Shown here piece after piece: positions 10,023 through 17,199 of a DNA stretch of 41,305 nucleotides. The first letter of the stretch is position 1; every line of letters begins with the position of its first letter. Under the pieces are notes generated by a model that did no database searches, was not told the origin of the DNA, and worked only from the letters and a program-made list of their open reading frames with translations. The DNA is taken from positions 42 through 41,346 of the forward strand of contig NZ_APHR01000048.1 in NCBI RefSeq assembly GCF_000349205.1. Reading direction: 5' to 3'. Source of the DNA: Methylophaga lonarensis MPL (GTDB lineage: Bacteria; Pseudomonadota; Gammaproteobacteria; Nitrosococcales; Methylophagaceae). A program made the translations under genes and the position numbers.

Positions 10023-10042
10023 ATTCCCGCGTAGGCGGGAAT
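10023..10042. repeat. REP-like hairpin (ATTCCCGC / GCGGGAAT)
   Basis: An eight-base perfect stem with a GTAG loop in the context CGTCATTCCCGC...GCGGGAATC. This short palindrome type is common between genes in many proteobacteria (from memory). It lies just outside the larger composite repeat and after the cupin gene, where it could also protect mRNA 3' ends. Confidence 0.7.
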
Positions 10043-10211
10043 CTTGTGGCGTCTAGGTTGGGTTGAGGTACGAAACCCAACAACGGAAGATGTTTGAGCT
10101 TTGAGGGTTTCGCCCTCTCGGGCGAGTTCATTTATTTTGCTTGTCCAAAATAAACGAACCAAACAAAAAGACAGCCCATGCTCGCCCTGCGGGTTCCCTG
10201 CGCTTCTCGAT

Positions 10212-10342
10212 CAGTTTGGAACATGACGAAAATTGATTCGTGACATCCATGTCACTCACCCTGCGGGCGCCTACGGCGTCCAAATTTGTTCCAGACAAAT
10301 TTGTCGCTGCGCTCAGACACTCGTCATGTTTGATCCAAACTG
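10212..10342 (+). repeat. Structured intergenic repeat, copy B
   Basis: Core 10227-10323 matches copy A (7147-7243) at 91 of 97 positions in the same orientation. It is enclosed by arms CAGTTTGGAACATGACGA (10212-10229) and TCGTCATGTT-TGAT-CCAAACTG (10321-10342), which pair with each other but share nothing with copy A beyond the innermost CGA/TCG. The inner hairpin reads GTGACAT-CC-ATGTCAC, so a G-C pair of copy A is replaced by A-T. Confidence 0.85.
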
Positions 10343-10406
10343 CTCTGCGATGCTCGGCTTCGCATTAGGGCGCTAGGGAAAGCCTCTGAGGTTCGCGACA
10401 CCCCCC

Positions 10407-10534
10407 CCCCTTTTGTGCTGCCGATAAAAATGGCTCTCTCAGGATCAGAAATCGGAATGTTTGAGCGCAGCGAGTTTTTTCGATTTCCCTGAGATAGTCA
10501 TTTTTATCGGGAAGCCGCAGGCCAGCACAAGGGG
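10407..10534 (-). repeat. Structured repeat, copy C: deleted core, inverted orientation
   Basis: TTGTGCTG / CAGCACAA (10413-10420 / 10523-10530) encloses a longer imperfect stem: 10421-10454 (CCGATAAAAATGGCTCTCTC...) with 10481-10510 (...GACTATCTCAGG on the reverse strand). The loop 10455-10480, read on the minus strand, contains CTCGCTGCGCTCAAACAT, nearly identical to the 3' end of the core of copies A and B. It therefore looks like a third member with a largely deleted core, again with its own private arms. Confidence 0.7.
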
Positions 10535-10680
10535 TGCCCTTTCTTTTGGTTCGTTTTCTTTGGGCAAACAAAGAAAATGAACGCCCAGCGGCAGCGAATG
10601 GGCTTGGGAGTATATTCCAGACCGTTGGGTTTCGTGCCTCAACCCAGCCTATGAGCTATGTTGGATTTGTAAGCTCAAAA

Positions 10681-11556
10681 CTAAACGTGCATTTGAGTTT
10701 GAGGTGACCAACAATCCAAAACGTGAAAACCTATAGGCTCATCTTTGAATTGACGATGATCAATCACTGGTCGAACCTTGAATACAATGCCTTCGGTATC
10801 AAAAAACTGTTTGATTTTTGGTCTAAGACTTTCATCCCAAGTTACCGGGTATCTACTGTTACCAGTAATAATATGTGCTCGGTGAGATGTTATTGCAGCC
10901 ATATCTAGTCTTCCAACAACCTCAATTTGTGTCGCAAGTTCCTCTTTTTGTGATCCCGTAATTTCACGATCTTTTGTTGTTAGCTTCGTTCGCAGTTTTT
11001 GATGATTTAAATCAATCTCTGAGATATTGCTGCCATCAATACCATTTATTAACCTGTCTAAAGCTGACTTTGTAGAGTCTGCACCGATAATAAACTGAGG
11101 ATTGGTCAGGTTGATATTTCCTGTTTTTATATCGTAAGTGACGCTTTTATCTAGGTGAATACTTTGATCAATATGGATGGTTGGTTTGAGACCAGCTTGA
11201 AGAATAGTAGTAAGAGCTCTTCTAAGGTCCACGACACCATTAATCAGCTTTGAAATTACCGATGCTAGCTGGTTGCCACCATCAGAAACGGCTGCAGCAA
11301 TCAATAGTTCGTGGTTTTCCAAAATAAAGTTAAGAATTATTTCAACTGAACCCTCATTTACTTCAACTTTGTACTTAACATCATTTTTTACGCGATCAGT
11401 AAGTGTCTTCTGACCAATAGCAAGTGGCAGCAAATGATCTACGATCATCCTGTAGTTAGTGATAACAAGTTCAAAAGATCGAAGATCAAAGGAGCCATCT
11501 GAAAAAGCGTCACCTTGAGCGTAAAGTAAAATCCCGGTTTCTGAAGTTCTGGCCAT
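10681..11556 (-). CDS. Conserved-looking protein of unknown function, 291 residues
   Basis: I do not recognise this protein with confidence. It starts MARTSETGILLYAQGDAF, has no signal peptide or obvious membrane span, and is rich in Ile, Thr and Asp. The first ~85 residues end in a strand-rich segment (VKYKVEVNEGSVEIILNF); the middle (about 100-200) is mixed helix and strand; the last 75 residues (EVVGRLDMAAITSHRAHI...) could form a small beta-barrel. The opening SET-x-LLY and GSVEI-like strand faintly resemble DUF7946-type proteins from phage and defence contexts, a weak impression. By eye it is more AT-rich than its neighbours and stands alone between a repeat block and dinB, which suggests acquisition by transfer. 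The ATG at 11556 has only a weak GGGG upstream. Confidence 0.7.
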   Translation of the reverse strand: MARTSETGILLYAQGDAFSDGSFDLRSFELVITNYRMIVDHLLPLAIGQKTLTDRVKNDVKYKVEVNEGSVEIILNFILENHELLIAAAVSDGGNQLASVISKLINGVVDLRRALTTILQAGLKPTIHIDQSIHLDKSVTYDIKTGNINLTNPQFIIGADSTKSALDRLINGIDGSNISEIDLNHQKLRTKLTTKDREITGSQKEELATQIEVVGRLDMAAITSHRAHIITGNSRYPVTWDESLRPKIKQFFDTEGIVFKVRPVIDHRQFKDEPIGFHVLDCWSPQTQMHV

Positions 11557-11685
11557 GTGTACGCCCCATGCTTTAATTTTTAATATCGTCTTGTATGCGA
11601 ATTTGTCCTAAAGATATCTTTCACATACTCAATGAATTAACAACATCGAACTTATTTTCATCACAAAAGTAACAGGTTTGTTGGT

Positions 11686-12777
11686 CTAAAATACATGATT
11701 AAATGTTAAATCCAACTGCGCCTGCCCGTTATCATCAACCACCGGCGCCTCAAACCCACTCAAACTTAACCCCACCAGTCTAACCGGTTGATGCCCTGCT
11801 TCAGTTCTTGCCAGCAGCGCTGGAATCCATTCCTGCAAATCAGCAAAGCCAATACTGTGATCTAAAGTTTGTGACCGGGTGACTTGCTGAAAATTGGCAT
11901 ATTTCACTTTGACGGTGACGGTTTTTCCCTTTAATTGATGTTTCGACAGGCTTTCCAGTACCTGCTCGGCCAGCTCGAGAAGAATCTGGGTGAGCTCGGG
12001 TACAGACAGAATATCCTCAGCAAAGGTAGTTTCCTTGCCCAGTGACTTGCGGATGCGTTGACTGCGTACCGGACGTTCATCAATCGCGCGGGCGATGTTG
12101 AAATAATACTGGCCGGATTTGCCAAAATGTTCAGTGAGTTCAACCAGCGATTTTTGTCGTAAATCATGGCCGGTATGGATGCCGAGCTTTTTCATCTTGG
12201 CTTCGGTGGCCGGGCCGATACCGTGAAATTTGCCGATGGGCAGTGTGCTGACAAACTGTTCACCTTGTTCCGGGCGGATCAGATACAAGCCGTTGGGTTT
12301 ATCCATATCGGAGGCAATTTTGGCGAGAAATTTATTGTAGGAGACACCGGCAGAGGCGGTGAGTCCGGTTTCTGCGAGGATTTCCTGTTTAATGGCTTTG
12401 GCGATTAAGGTGGCAGATCCATTAAAGGCTTCGGTGTAGGTGACATCCAGATACGCTTCATCGAGCGACAATGGTTCGACCTGTGAGGCATAGCGCCAGA
12501 AGATTTCACGAATTTGTTGTGAGACTTCACGGTAGGCTTCAAAGCGGGGCCGAACAAAAACGGCCTGTGGGCACAGCCGGTAAGCGCGAGAACAGGCCAT
12601 CGCTGAATGAATGCCGAATTTGCGTGCTTCATAACTACAGGCTGCCACCACACCTCGGCTATCCGGCTGGCCACCGACAATCAGCGGTTTGCCCCTGAGT
12701 TCAGGAAAATCACGTTGCTCAACCGACGCAAAAAAAGCGTCCATATCGACATGAATGATTTTGCGTTGTTTGGCCAT
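11686..12777 (-). CDS. dinB: DNA polymerase IV (Y-family translesion polymerase)
   Basis: A 363-residue Y-family polymerase with catalytic motifs IIHVDMDAFFASVE (residues 7-20) and PLSLDEAYLDVT, the SYNKFLAKIASDMDKP region and a helix-hairpin-helix segment (GIGPATEAKMKKLGI). The C-terminal QLDLTF (354-359) fits the beta-clamp binding motif. It copies past damaged bases and is often SOS-regulated, but I see no clear LexA box (CTGT-N8-ACAG) in the 212 bases upstream. The gene appears complete, slightly longer than E. coli DinB (351). Confidence 0.95.
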   Translation of the reverse strand: MAKQRKIIHVDMDAFFASVEQRDFPELRGKPLIVGGQPDSRGVVAACSYEARKFGIHSAMACSRAYRLCPQAVFVRPRFEAYREVSQQIREIFWRYASQVEPLSLDEAYLDVTYTEAFNGSATLIAKAIKQEILAETGLTASAGVSYNKFLAKIASDMDKPNGLYLIRPEQGEQFVSTLPIGKFHGIGPATEAKMKKLGIHTGHDLRQKSLVELTEHFGKSGQYYFNIARAIDERPVRSQRIRKSLGKETTFAEDILSVPELTQILLELAEQVLESLSKHQLKGKTVTVKVKYANFQQVTRSQTLDHSIGFADLQEWIPALLARTEAGHQPVRLVGLSLSGFEAPVVDDNGQAQLDLTFNHVF

Positions 12778-12989
12778 GATTCTCAGTGCGAATGTTTCTC
12801 GTTATTTTCTCACACTCGCCGTGCACAATGTCACTGCGAGAGTGCCCTTGATTACCTTGCATGGATTTCAGAGTGGATTGCGGCAAGCGTCAATGTTACT
12901 TTAGGGCCTGTTGATCTCGGGTGTCCGGGTAAGCTGCTGACAGATGTTCAACAGACCCTGACCAATTCAATCACATCGGTGAGTTTAGT

Positions 12990-14537
12990 TTGATTGCAAG
13001 TATTCGTTCCTGGCAGGAGAGCCTGAGGGCTTTTCTGACACCTCAAGTCGTGACCATGTTGTTTCTGGGTATCGCGGCTGGACTTCCGTTACTGCTGATT
13101 TTTTCTTCACTCAGCTTGTGGCTGCGTGAAGCTGGCGTTGATCGCAGTGCGGTGACGTATTTCAGCTGGGCAGCCTTAGGCTATTCATTCAAGTTTGTCT
13201 GGGCACCTTTGGTGGATGTCTTGCCGCTTCCGTGGCTTAGCAAGCTGCTTGGCCGACGACGAAGCTGGATGTTGCTGTCGCAGTTGATGATCATTGCTTC
13301 CATTTTGTTGATGTCATTCATCGATCCTCAGCAAAATACTTTGACCTTGATGGCCATTGCCGCCGTGCTGCTGGGGTTTTCCTCGGCGACCCAGGATGTG
13401 GTGATTGACGCCTATCGCATCGAATCTGCCGATCCAGAACTGCAAGGGCTGATGTCGGCGACCTATATTGCCGGCTATCGAATCGGCATGCTGATCGCAG
13501 GCGCAGGCGCATTGTTTCTGGCCAGTCACTTTGGCACTTCTTTTGGCGATTACCAATATCAGGCTTGGCAAAATACCTATCAACTGATGGCGATGACCAT
13601 GTTGATTGGCGTGGTCACCACCTTGTTGTGTCGTGAACCCAAGCTTAACCATGCGGTATATGACTCGCCGGCTCAGCATTACATGGGATTGCTGTTAACC
13701 TTCGCGCTGGCCGTGGCCGGTTTTGTGGCAGTGTTTTATTTCAGTGCTGATTATGCCGCGCAGGCTAAAGCAGTGCTTTCGGCCCATGTCTATAACTACG
13801 AACTGGCGGCAGTGATTGTTGAGTTTCTGCGAATGCTTGGCGGCCTGTCTGTGGCGGTTTTGATCTCGGTAGTGTTGATACGTACGCCGGTGGTCGATGC
13901 GGATTTGGTGGTGCGTAGCTATGTTGACCCGGTGCGTGACTTTTTCAGCCGTTATGGGCTTTCCATGGCTTTGTTGTTATTGGCGCTGGTCGGGCTTTAT
14001 CGGATTTCAGACATCGTGCTTGGCGTCATTTCCAATGTGTTTTATCAGGACATGGGCTACAGCAAAAACGAGATTGCCACGGTGGTCAAAACCTTTGGTC
14101 TGTTTATGACGATTGCCGGTGGATTTTTGGGCGGTATTCTGTCGATGCGTTATGGCGTGATGCGAATTTTGTTTCTGGGTGCAGTCTTGTCGGCGGCGAC
14201 CAATCTGCTGTTTATGCTGTTGGCGCAAACAGGCTATGACATTGTCATGTTGTACATTGTGATTTCGGCTGACAACCTTTCTGCTGGTCTTGCCAGTGCT
14301 GCGTTTATCGCCTTTTTGTCCAGCCTGACCAATATTTCCTTCACCGCAGTTCAATATGCCATTTTCAGCTCATTGATGACCTTGTTGCCGAAGATATTGG
14401 GCGGATATTCAGGTTCGATGGTCGAAACCATGGGCTATGAACAGTTCTTTTTATTGACCGCTTTATTGGGTGTGCCGGTGTTGCTGCTGATCGCCATGGC
14501 CGCCAAGCGCTTCCGTTTGCAAGCAGTCGCTCAGTGA
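12990..14537 (+). CDS. AmpG-like MFS transporter (muropeptide permease family)
   Basis: A 515-residue membrane protein with 12 or more hydrophobic spans. Family hallmarks are FLGIAAGLPLLLIFSSLSLWLREAGVDRSAV near residue 25, WAPLVDVLPLPWLSKLLGRRRSW, SSATQDVVIDAYRIE and a long C-terminal half ending in a basic tail. AmpG imports anhydro-muropeptides for peptidoglycan recycling. The long loop near residues 215-300 contains extra hydrophobic segments, as in 14-span AmpG proteins. The start is a TTG at 12990 with a weak Shine-Dalgarno; upstream sequence is open, so it is not certain. The stop overlaps the next gene by four bases. Confidence 0.85.
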   Translation: MIASIRSWQESLRAFLTPQVVTMLFLGIAAGLPLLLIFSSLSLWLREAGVDRSAVTYFSWAALGYSFKFVWAPLVDVLPLPWLSKLLGRRRSWMLLSQLMIIASILLMSFIDPQQNTLTLMAIAAVLLGFSSATQDVVIDAYRIESADPELQGLMSATYIAGYRIGMLIAGAGALFLASHFGTSFGDYQYQAWQNTYQLMAMTMLIGVVTTLLCREPKLNHAVYDSPAQHYMGLLLTFALAVAGFVAVFYFSADYAAQAKAVLSAHVYNYELAAVIVEFLRMLGGLSVAVLISVVLIRTPVVDADLVVRSYVDPVRDFFSRYGLSMALLLLALVGLYRISDIVLGVISNVFYQDMGYSKNEIATVVKTFGLFMTIAGGFLGGILSMRYGVMRILFLGAVLSAATNLLFMLLAQTGYDIVMLYIVISADNLSAGLASAAFIAFLSSLTNISFTAVQYAIFSSLMTLLPKILGGYSGSMVETMGYEQFFLLTALLGVPVLLLIAMAAKRFRLQAVAQ

Positions 14538-15127
14538 AAATCTGGCTGACGCTGCTTATGGTTGGCCTGCTTGTCTGGCAGTGTCGACCTGAAGCAGAAG
14601 TCATTCTTGGTCCAGGGGTGAAGGCTGCTGCCGAACCTGTGCAACAACTGATGCAGCAGGCGCAGCCGTTTGGCCTGAAGGGTTACATGGTGACGCCACT
14701 TGCCACATTCAGTCTTGAAGCAAAAGTACTGGCAAAAAAGCGTTACCGTATTGGTAGAGAAAGCGATCTGTCGCCTTATGATCTGGCCCTTGGTTGGGGG
14801 CAAATGTCTGATGAAGCGGTGCTTGAGCACATTGAGATCAGTCAATCAGGTCGATGGTACCGTTGGCGAACCCAGAATTTTCCGATTCCGCGACGAGCGA
14901 TTGAGAGACAAAGTGCCAATATGCACTTGGTCCCGGCAGATAATGCTGTTTTGCAGACCTTGAAACAGATTCAGCCAGGGCAAGTCATTGCCTTGCAAGG
15001 TAAATTGATTCGGGTCGATGCCGCAGATGGCTGGCACTGGAAAAGCTCATTGACCCGCGAGGATACGGGTCATGGTGCCTGTGAACTGGTGTATGTGACC
15101 GGCCTGAATATTGTGGCCGGTCACTAA
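14534..15127 (+). CDS. Exported or membrane-anchored conserved protein of unknown function
   Basis: A 197-residue protein with an N-terminal hydrophobic segment (IWLTLLMVGLLVWQC, residues 3-17), possibly an anchor rather than a cleaved signal. The body has LGWGQMSD, RWYRW and a C-terminal block GQVIALQGKLIRVDA-DGWHWKSSLTREDTGHGACELVYV that I associate with a conserved gammaproteobacterial family lacking a known function. The C-terminal block could be a small beta-barrel. The GTG start overlaps the stop of the AmpG-like gene (GTGA), so they are coupled, suggesting an envelope role. Confidence 0.7.
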   Translation: MKIWLTLLMVGLLVWQCRPEAEVILGPGVKAAAEPVQQLMQQAQPFGLKGYMVTPLATFSLEAKVLAKKRYRIGRESDLSPYDLALGWGQMSDEAVLEHIEISQSGRWYRWRTQNFPIPRRAIERQSANMHLVPADNAVLQTLKQIQPGQVIALQGKLIRVDAADGWHWKSSLTREDTGHGACELVYVTGLNIVAGH

Positions 15128-15158
15128 GCATTCAGCGATTCGGGACTGAACCTGCAGG

Positions 15159-16523
15159 TCAGTTTGCCAACTGGTAACAGGGTTTGTATTCCTTTTCACC
15201 CTGACCCAGCTTCATGCGTTGTTCGCGCACAAAAATCCTTAATAAATCATCAATAGCTGACAGCAACTGTGGATCGCCATTGATCTGATATGGGCCATGC
15301 TCGGCTACTTCACGAATGCCAAAGGTTTTGACGTTGCCAGCCACAATGCCGGAAAAAGCGGCGCGAAGCTGACTGGCCAGTTCATGTTTTGGCATATCGC
15401 GATCCAGTCTCAATGCTGCCATATTCTCATGCGTCGGTGAGAACGGATGTTGCAGCATCGGATCGATATGCAACTGCCAATTAAAGTAGTAGGCATCCTG
15501 GGTTTCATGTCGATATTGGTGCACATTATCCACGGCATCACGCATGGTTTTGGCCACCTTGTCAGGCTGGCCAATAATGATTTCGTAGAACTCACTGATC
15601 TCGTCGCCGAGGCATTGACGCAGAAACTTGTCGAGAATATTGAAGTATTCCCGACAGCTTTCCGGCCCGGCAAATACCAGTGGCAGTCCCTGAGAGTTAT
15701 CCGGGTGCAGCAGAATGCTCAGCAGGTAGAAAATTTCTTCAACGGTGCCAACTCCGCCAGGAAAGACAATAATGCTATGGCCTAATCTGACAAAGGCTTC
15801 CAGGCGTTTTTCGATATCAGGCATGATCACCAGTTCGTTGACGATGGCATTGGGTGATTCCGAGGCGATGATGCCGGGTTCGGTAATACCGATATATCGA
15901 CCATCCTTGATTTGTTGTTTGGCATGACCAACGGCCGCTCCCTTCATCGGGCCTTTCATTGCGCCGATGCCACAGCCGGTAATGATATCCAGTCCGCGTA
16001 AGCCCAGTTCATAGCCGACGTGTTTGGCATAGTCATATTCTTCGCGCGGTATTGAGTGACCGCCCCAGCAAACGACCAGATTCGGTGTGATATTGGGTTT
16101 GATGACACCGGCATTACGCAAAATGTGAAAAACGATATCGGTCAGCTGTGCCGAGCTGGCAAGTTCGGACTGAAATGCCAGGATCTTGAAGTCGGTATAG
16201 AGAATATCTCGCAGCGCTGACGAAATATGTTCCTGAATACCGCGAATGATTTTGCCATCGACAAACGATTGAGCTGGCGCGTTGTGTAACTCCAGCATAA
16301 TGCCCCGGGCCTGAGGAATCAGTTTGATATCAAAGTCGGCAAACTGTTTGAAAATTTCCTCGGCATCATCCTGCTGGCTGTCGGTATTAAGAATAGCCAG
16401 CGCACAATCACGAAACAGGCGGTGCAGATCCTCACGTGAATGACTGAGCCTGAGAATTTCTTCGCGGGATAACAGATTAAGTGTTCTGAGGGGACGAATG
16501 GCCGTGTGCTGAATCTTGTTCAT
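15159..16523 (-). CDS. ppnN: Nucleotide 5'-monophosphate nucleosidase (LOG family, YgdH/PpnN)
   Basis: At 454 residues it equals E. coli PpnN in length and has the same plan: an N-terminal regulatory region, a central LOG/Rossmann domain with VVCWGGHSIPREEYDYA, TGCGIGAMKGPMKGA and PGGVGTVEEI (near 253-262), and a C-terminal domain (GNVKTFGIREVAEHGPY). PpnN cleaves the N-glycosidic bond of purine and pyrimidine monophosphates and is stimulated by (p)ppGpp in E. coli. ACAGGAAA precedes the ATG at 16523. The upstream ssb terminator makes it a separate unit. Confidence 0.93.
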   Translation of the reverse strand: MNKIQHTAIRPLRTLNLLSREEILRLSHSREDLHRLFRDCALAILNTDSQQDDAEEIFKQFADFDIKLIPQARGIMLELHNAPAQSFVDGKIIRGIQEHISSALRDILYTDFKILAFQSELASSAQLTDIVFHILRNAGVIKPNITPNLVVCWGGHSIPREEYDYAKHVGYELGLRGLDIITGCGIGAMKGPMKGAAVGHAKQQIKDGRYIGITEPGIIASESPNAIVNELVIMPDIEKRLEAFVRLGHSIIVFPGGVGTVEEIFYLLSILLHPDNSQGLPLVFAGPESCREYFNILDKFLRQCLGDEISEFYEIIIGQPDKVAKTMRDAVDNVHQYRHETQDAYYFNWQLHIDPMLQHPFSPTHENMAALRLDRDMPKHELASQLRAAFSGIVAGNVKTFGIREVAEHGPYQINGDPQLLSAIDDLLRIFVREQRMKLGQGEKEYKPCYQLAN

Positions 16524-16616
16524 GAATTTCCTGTCGCTGTATGGAGTCTTTCTGAGAGACTTTGATGATTGACTGTGACTGAGTTTAACCGGGTTTCAAC
16601 GGCTGAATTTTGCTGA

Positions 16617-16644
16617 CAAAAAAGCCTCTGGTAACAGAGGCTTG
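16617..16644 (-). terminator. Intrinsic terminator after ssb
   Basis: On the minus strand AAGCCTCTG-TTAC-CAGAGGCTT is followed by a T run (plus-strand stem 16622-16630 and 16635-16643). It lies just past the ssb stop. Confidence 0.8.
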
Positions 16645-16680
16645 TCTGGTGTACTGAGCAATGGCATTGCTTGTGTCAAA

Positions 16681-17163
16681 TTAAAACGGAATGTCGTCGT
16701 CGTAGTAGTCATCGCTACCGCCACTGCCATAGTCCGGGCCTGCGGATGCCGAAGCGGGTTGTGGTGAGCTGTTTCTCGGGGTAGAGGACCTTTGATCAAA
16801 GTTGTCCTGACTGCCACCACCGCTGCCCGCACCGCGACTATCCAGCATGGTCATTTCAGTGCCAACAATTTCGGTGGTGTATTGATCCTGCCCTTGCTGA
16901 TTTTGCCATTTGCGGGTTTGGATACGACCTTCAATATAGACCTGCGAACCTTTATGCAGATATTGCTGGGCAATTTCACCCAGTTTGTTTCTCAAGACAA
17001 CACGGTGCCATTCTGTGCGTTCCTGACGCTCACCGGTTTGCTTGTCACGCCAGGTTTCAGACGTGGCGATGCGTAAATTACAGATCGAGCCACCGTTTGG
17101 AAATGCACGACTTTCCGGTTCGGCCCCTAGTCTCCCTACCAGAATGACTTTATTGACGGACAT
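16681..17163 (-). CDS. ssb: Single-stranded DNA-binding protein
   Basis: A 160-residue SSB. The OB fold covers residues 1-110 ([41 protein letters not shown]), then a Gly/Ser/Pro-rich linker and the acidic tip DDDIPF that recruits partner proteins. It forms tetramers that coat single-stranded DNA. AGAGGAA precedes the ATG. It is 36 bases downstream of the MFS gene on the same strand, and uvrA is divergent beyond that: a common gammaproteobacterial arrangement. Confidence 0.97.
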   Translation of the reverse strand: MSVNKVILVGRLGAEPESRAFPNGGSICNLRIATSETWRDKQTGERQERTEWHRVVLRNKLGEIAQQYLHKGSQVYIEGRIQTRKWQNQQGQDQYTTEIVGTEMTMLDSRGAGSGGGSQDNFDQRSSTPRNSSPQPASASAGPDYGSGGSDDYYDDDIPF

Positions 17164-17199
17164 GATGTGTTCCTCTGCTGGTCATACAAAAAGAATATT

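Larger units (their letters stand above)
10054..10651. repeat. Composite, nested palindromic repeat region
   Basis: The outermost arms 10054-10081 and 10624-10651 are a 28-base inverted repeat with two mismatches (TAGG.TGGGTTGAGG...), each arm itself a hairpin (GTTGGGTT / AACCCAAC). Inside lie a T-rich hairpin module at 10127-10172, the arm-core-arm element at 10212-10342, a ten-base C run (10401-10410), a nested hairpin block at 10407-10534 and an inverted T-rich module at 10533-10599. These nested elements explain nearly all of the 695 bases between the cupin gene and the gene at 10681; I find no convincing coding sequence. Confidence 0.85.

Noticed and set aside
10365-10642. Short reverse-strand open frames in the nested repeat
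   Set aside because: They are translations of inverted-repeat arms (MFAQRKRTKRKGTP and similar) with no ribosome site.
12778-12989. An open frame ending at 12993 (…ALDYLAWISEWIAASVNVTL…) that looks protein-like and overlaps the ampG-like start
   Set aside because: No ATG, GTG or TTG occurs in that frame after the dinB start, and its upstream part is antisense to dinB; I treat it as chance or an unresolved remnant.
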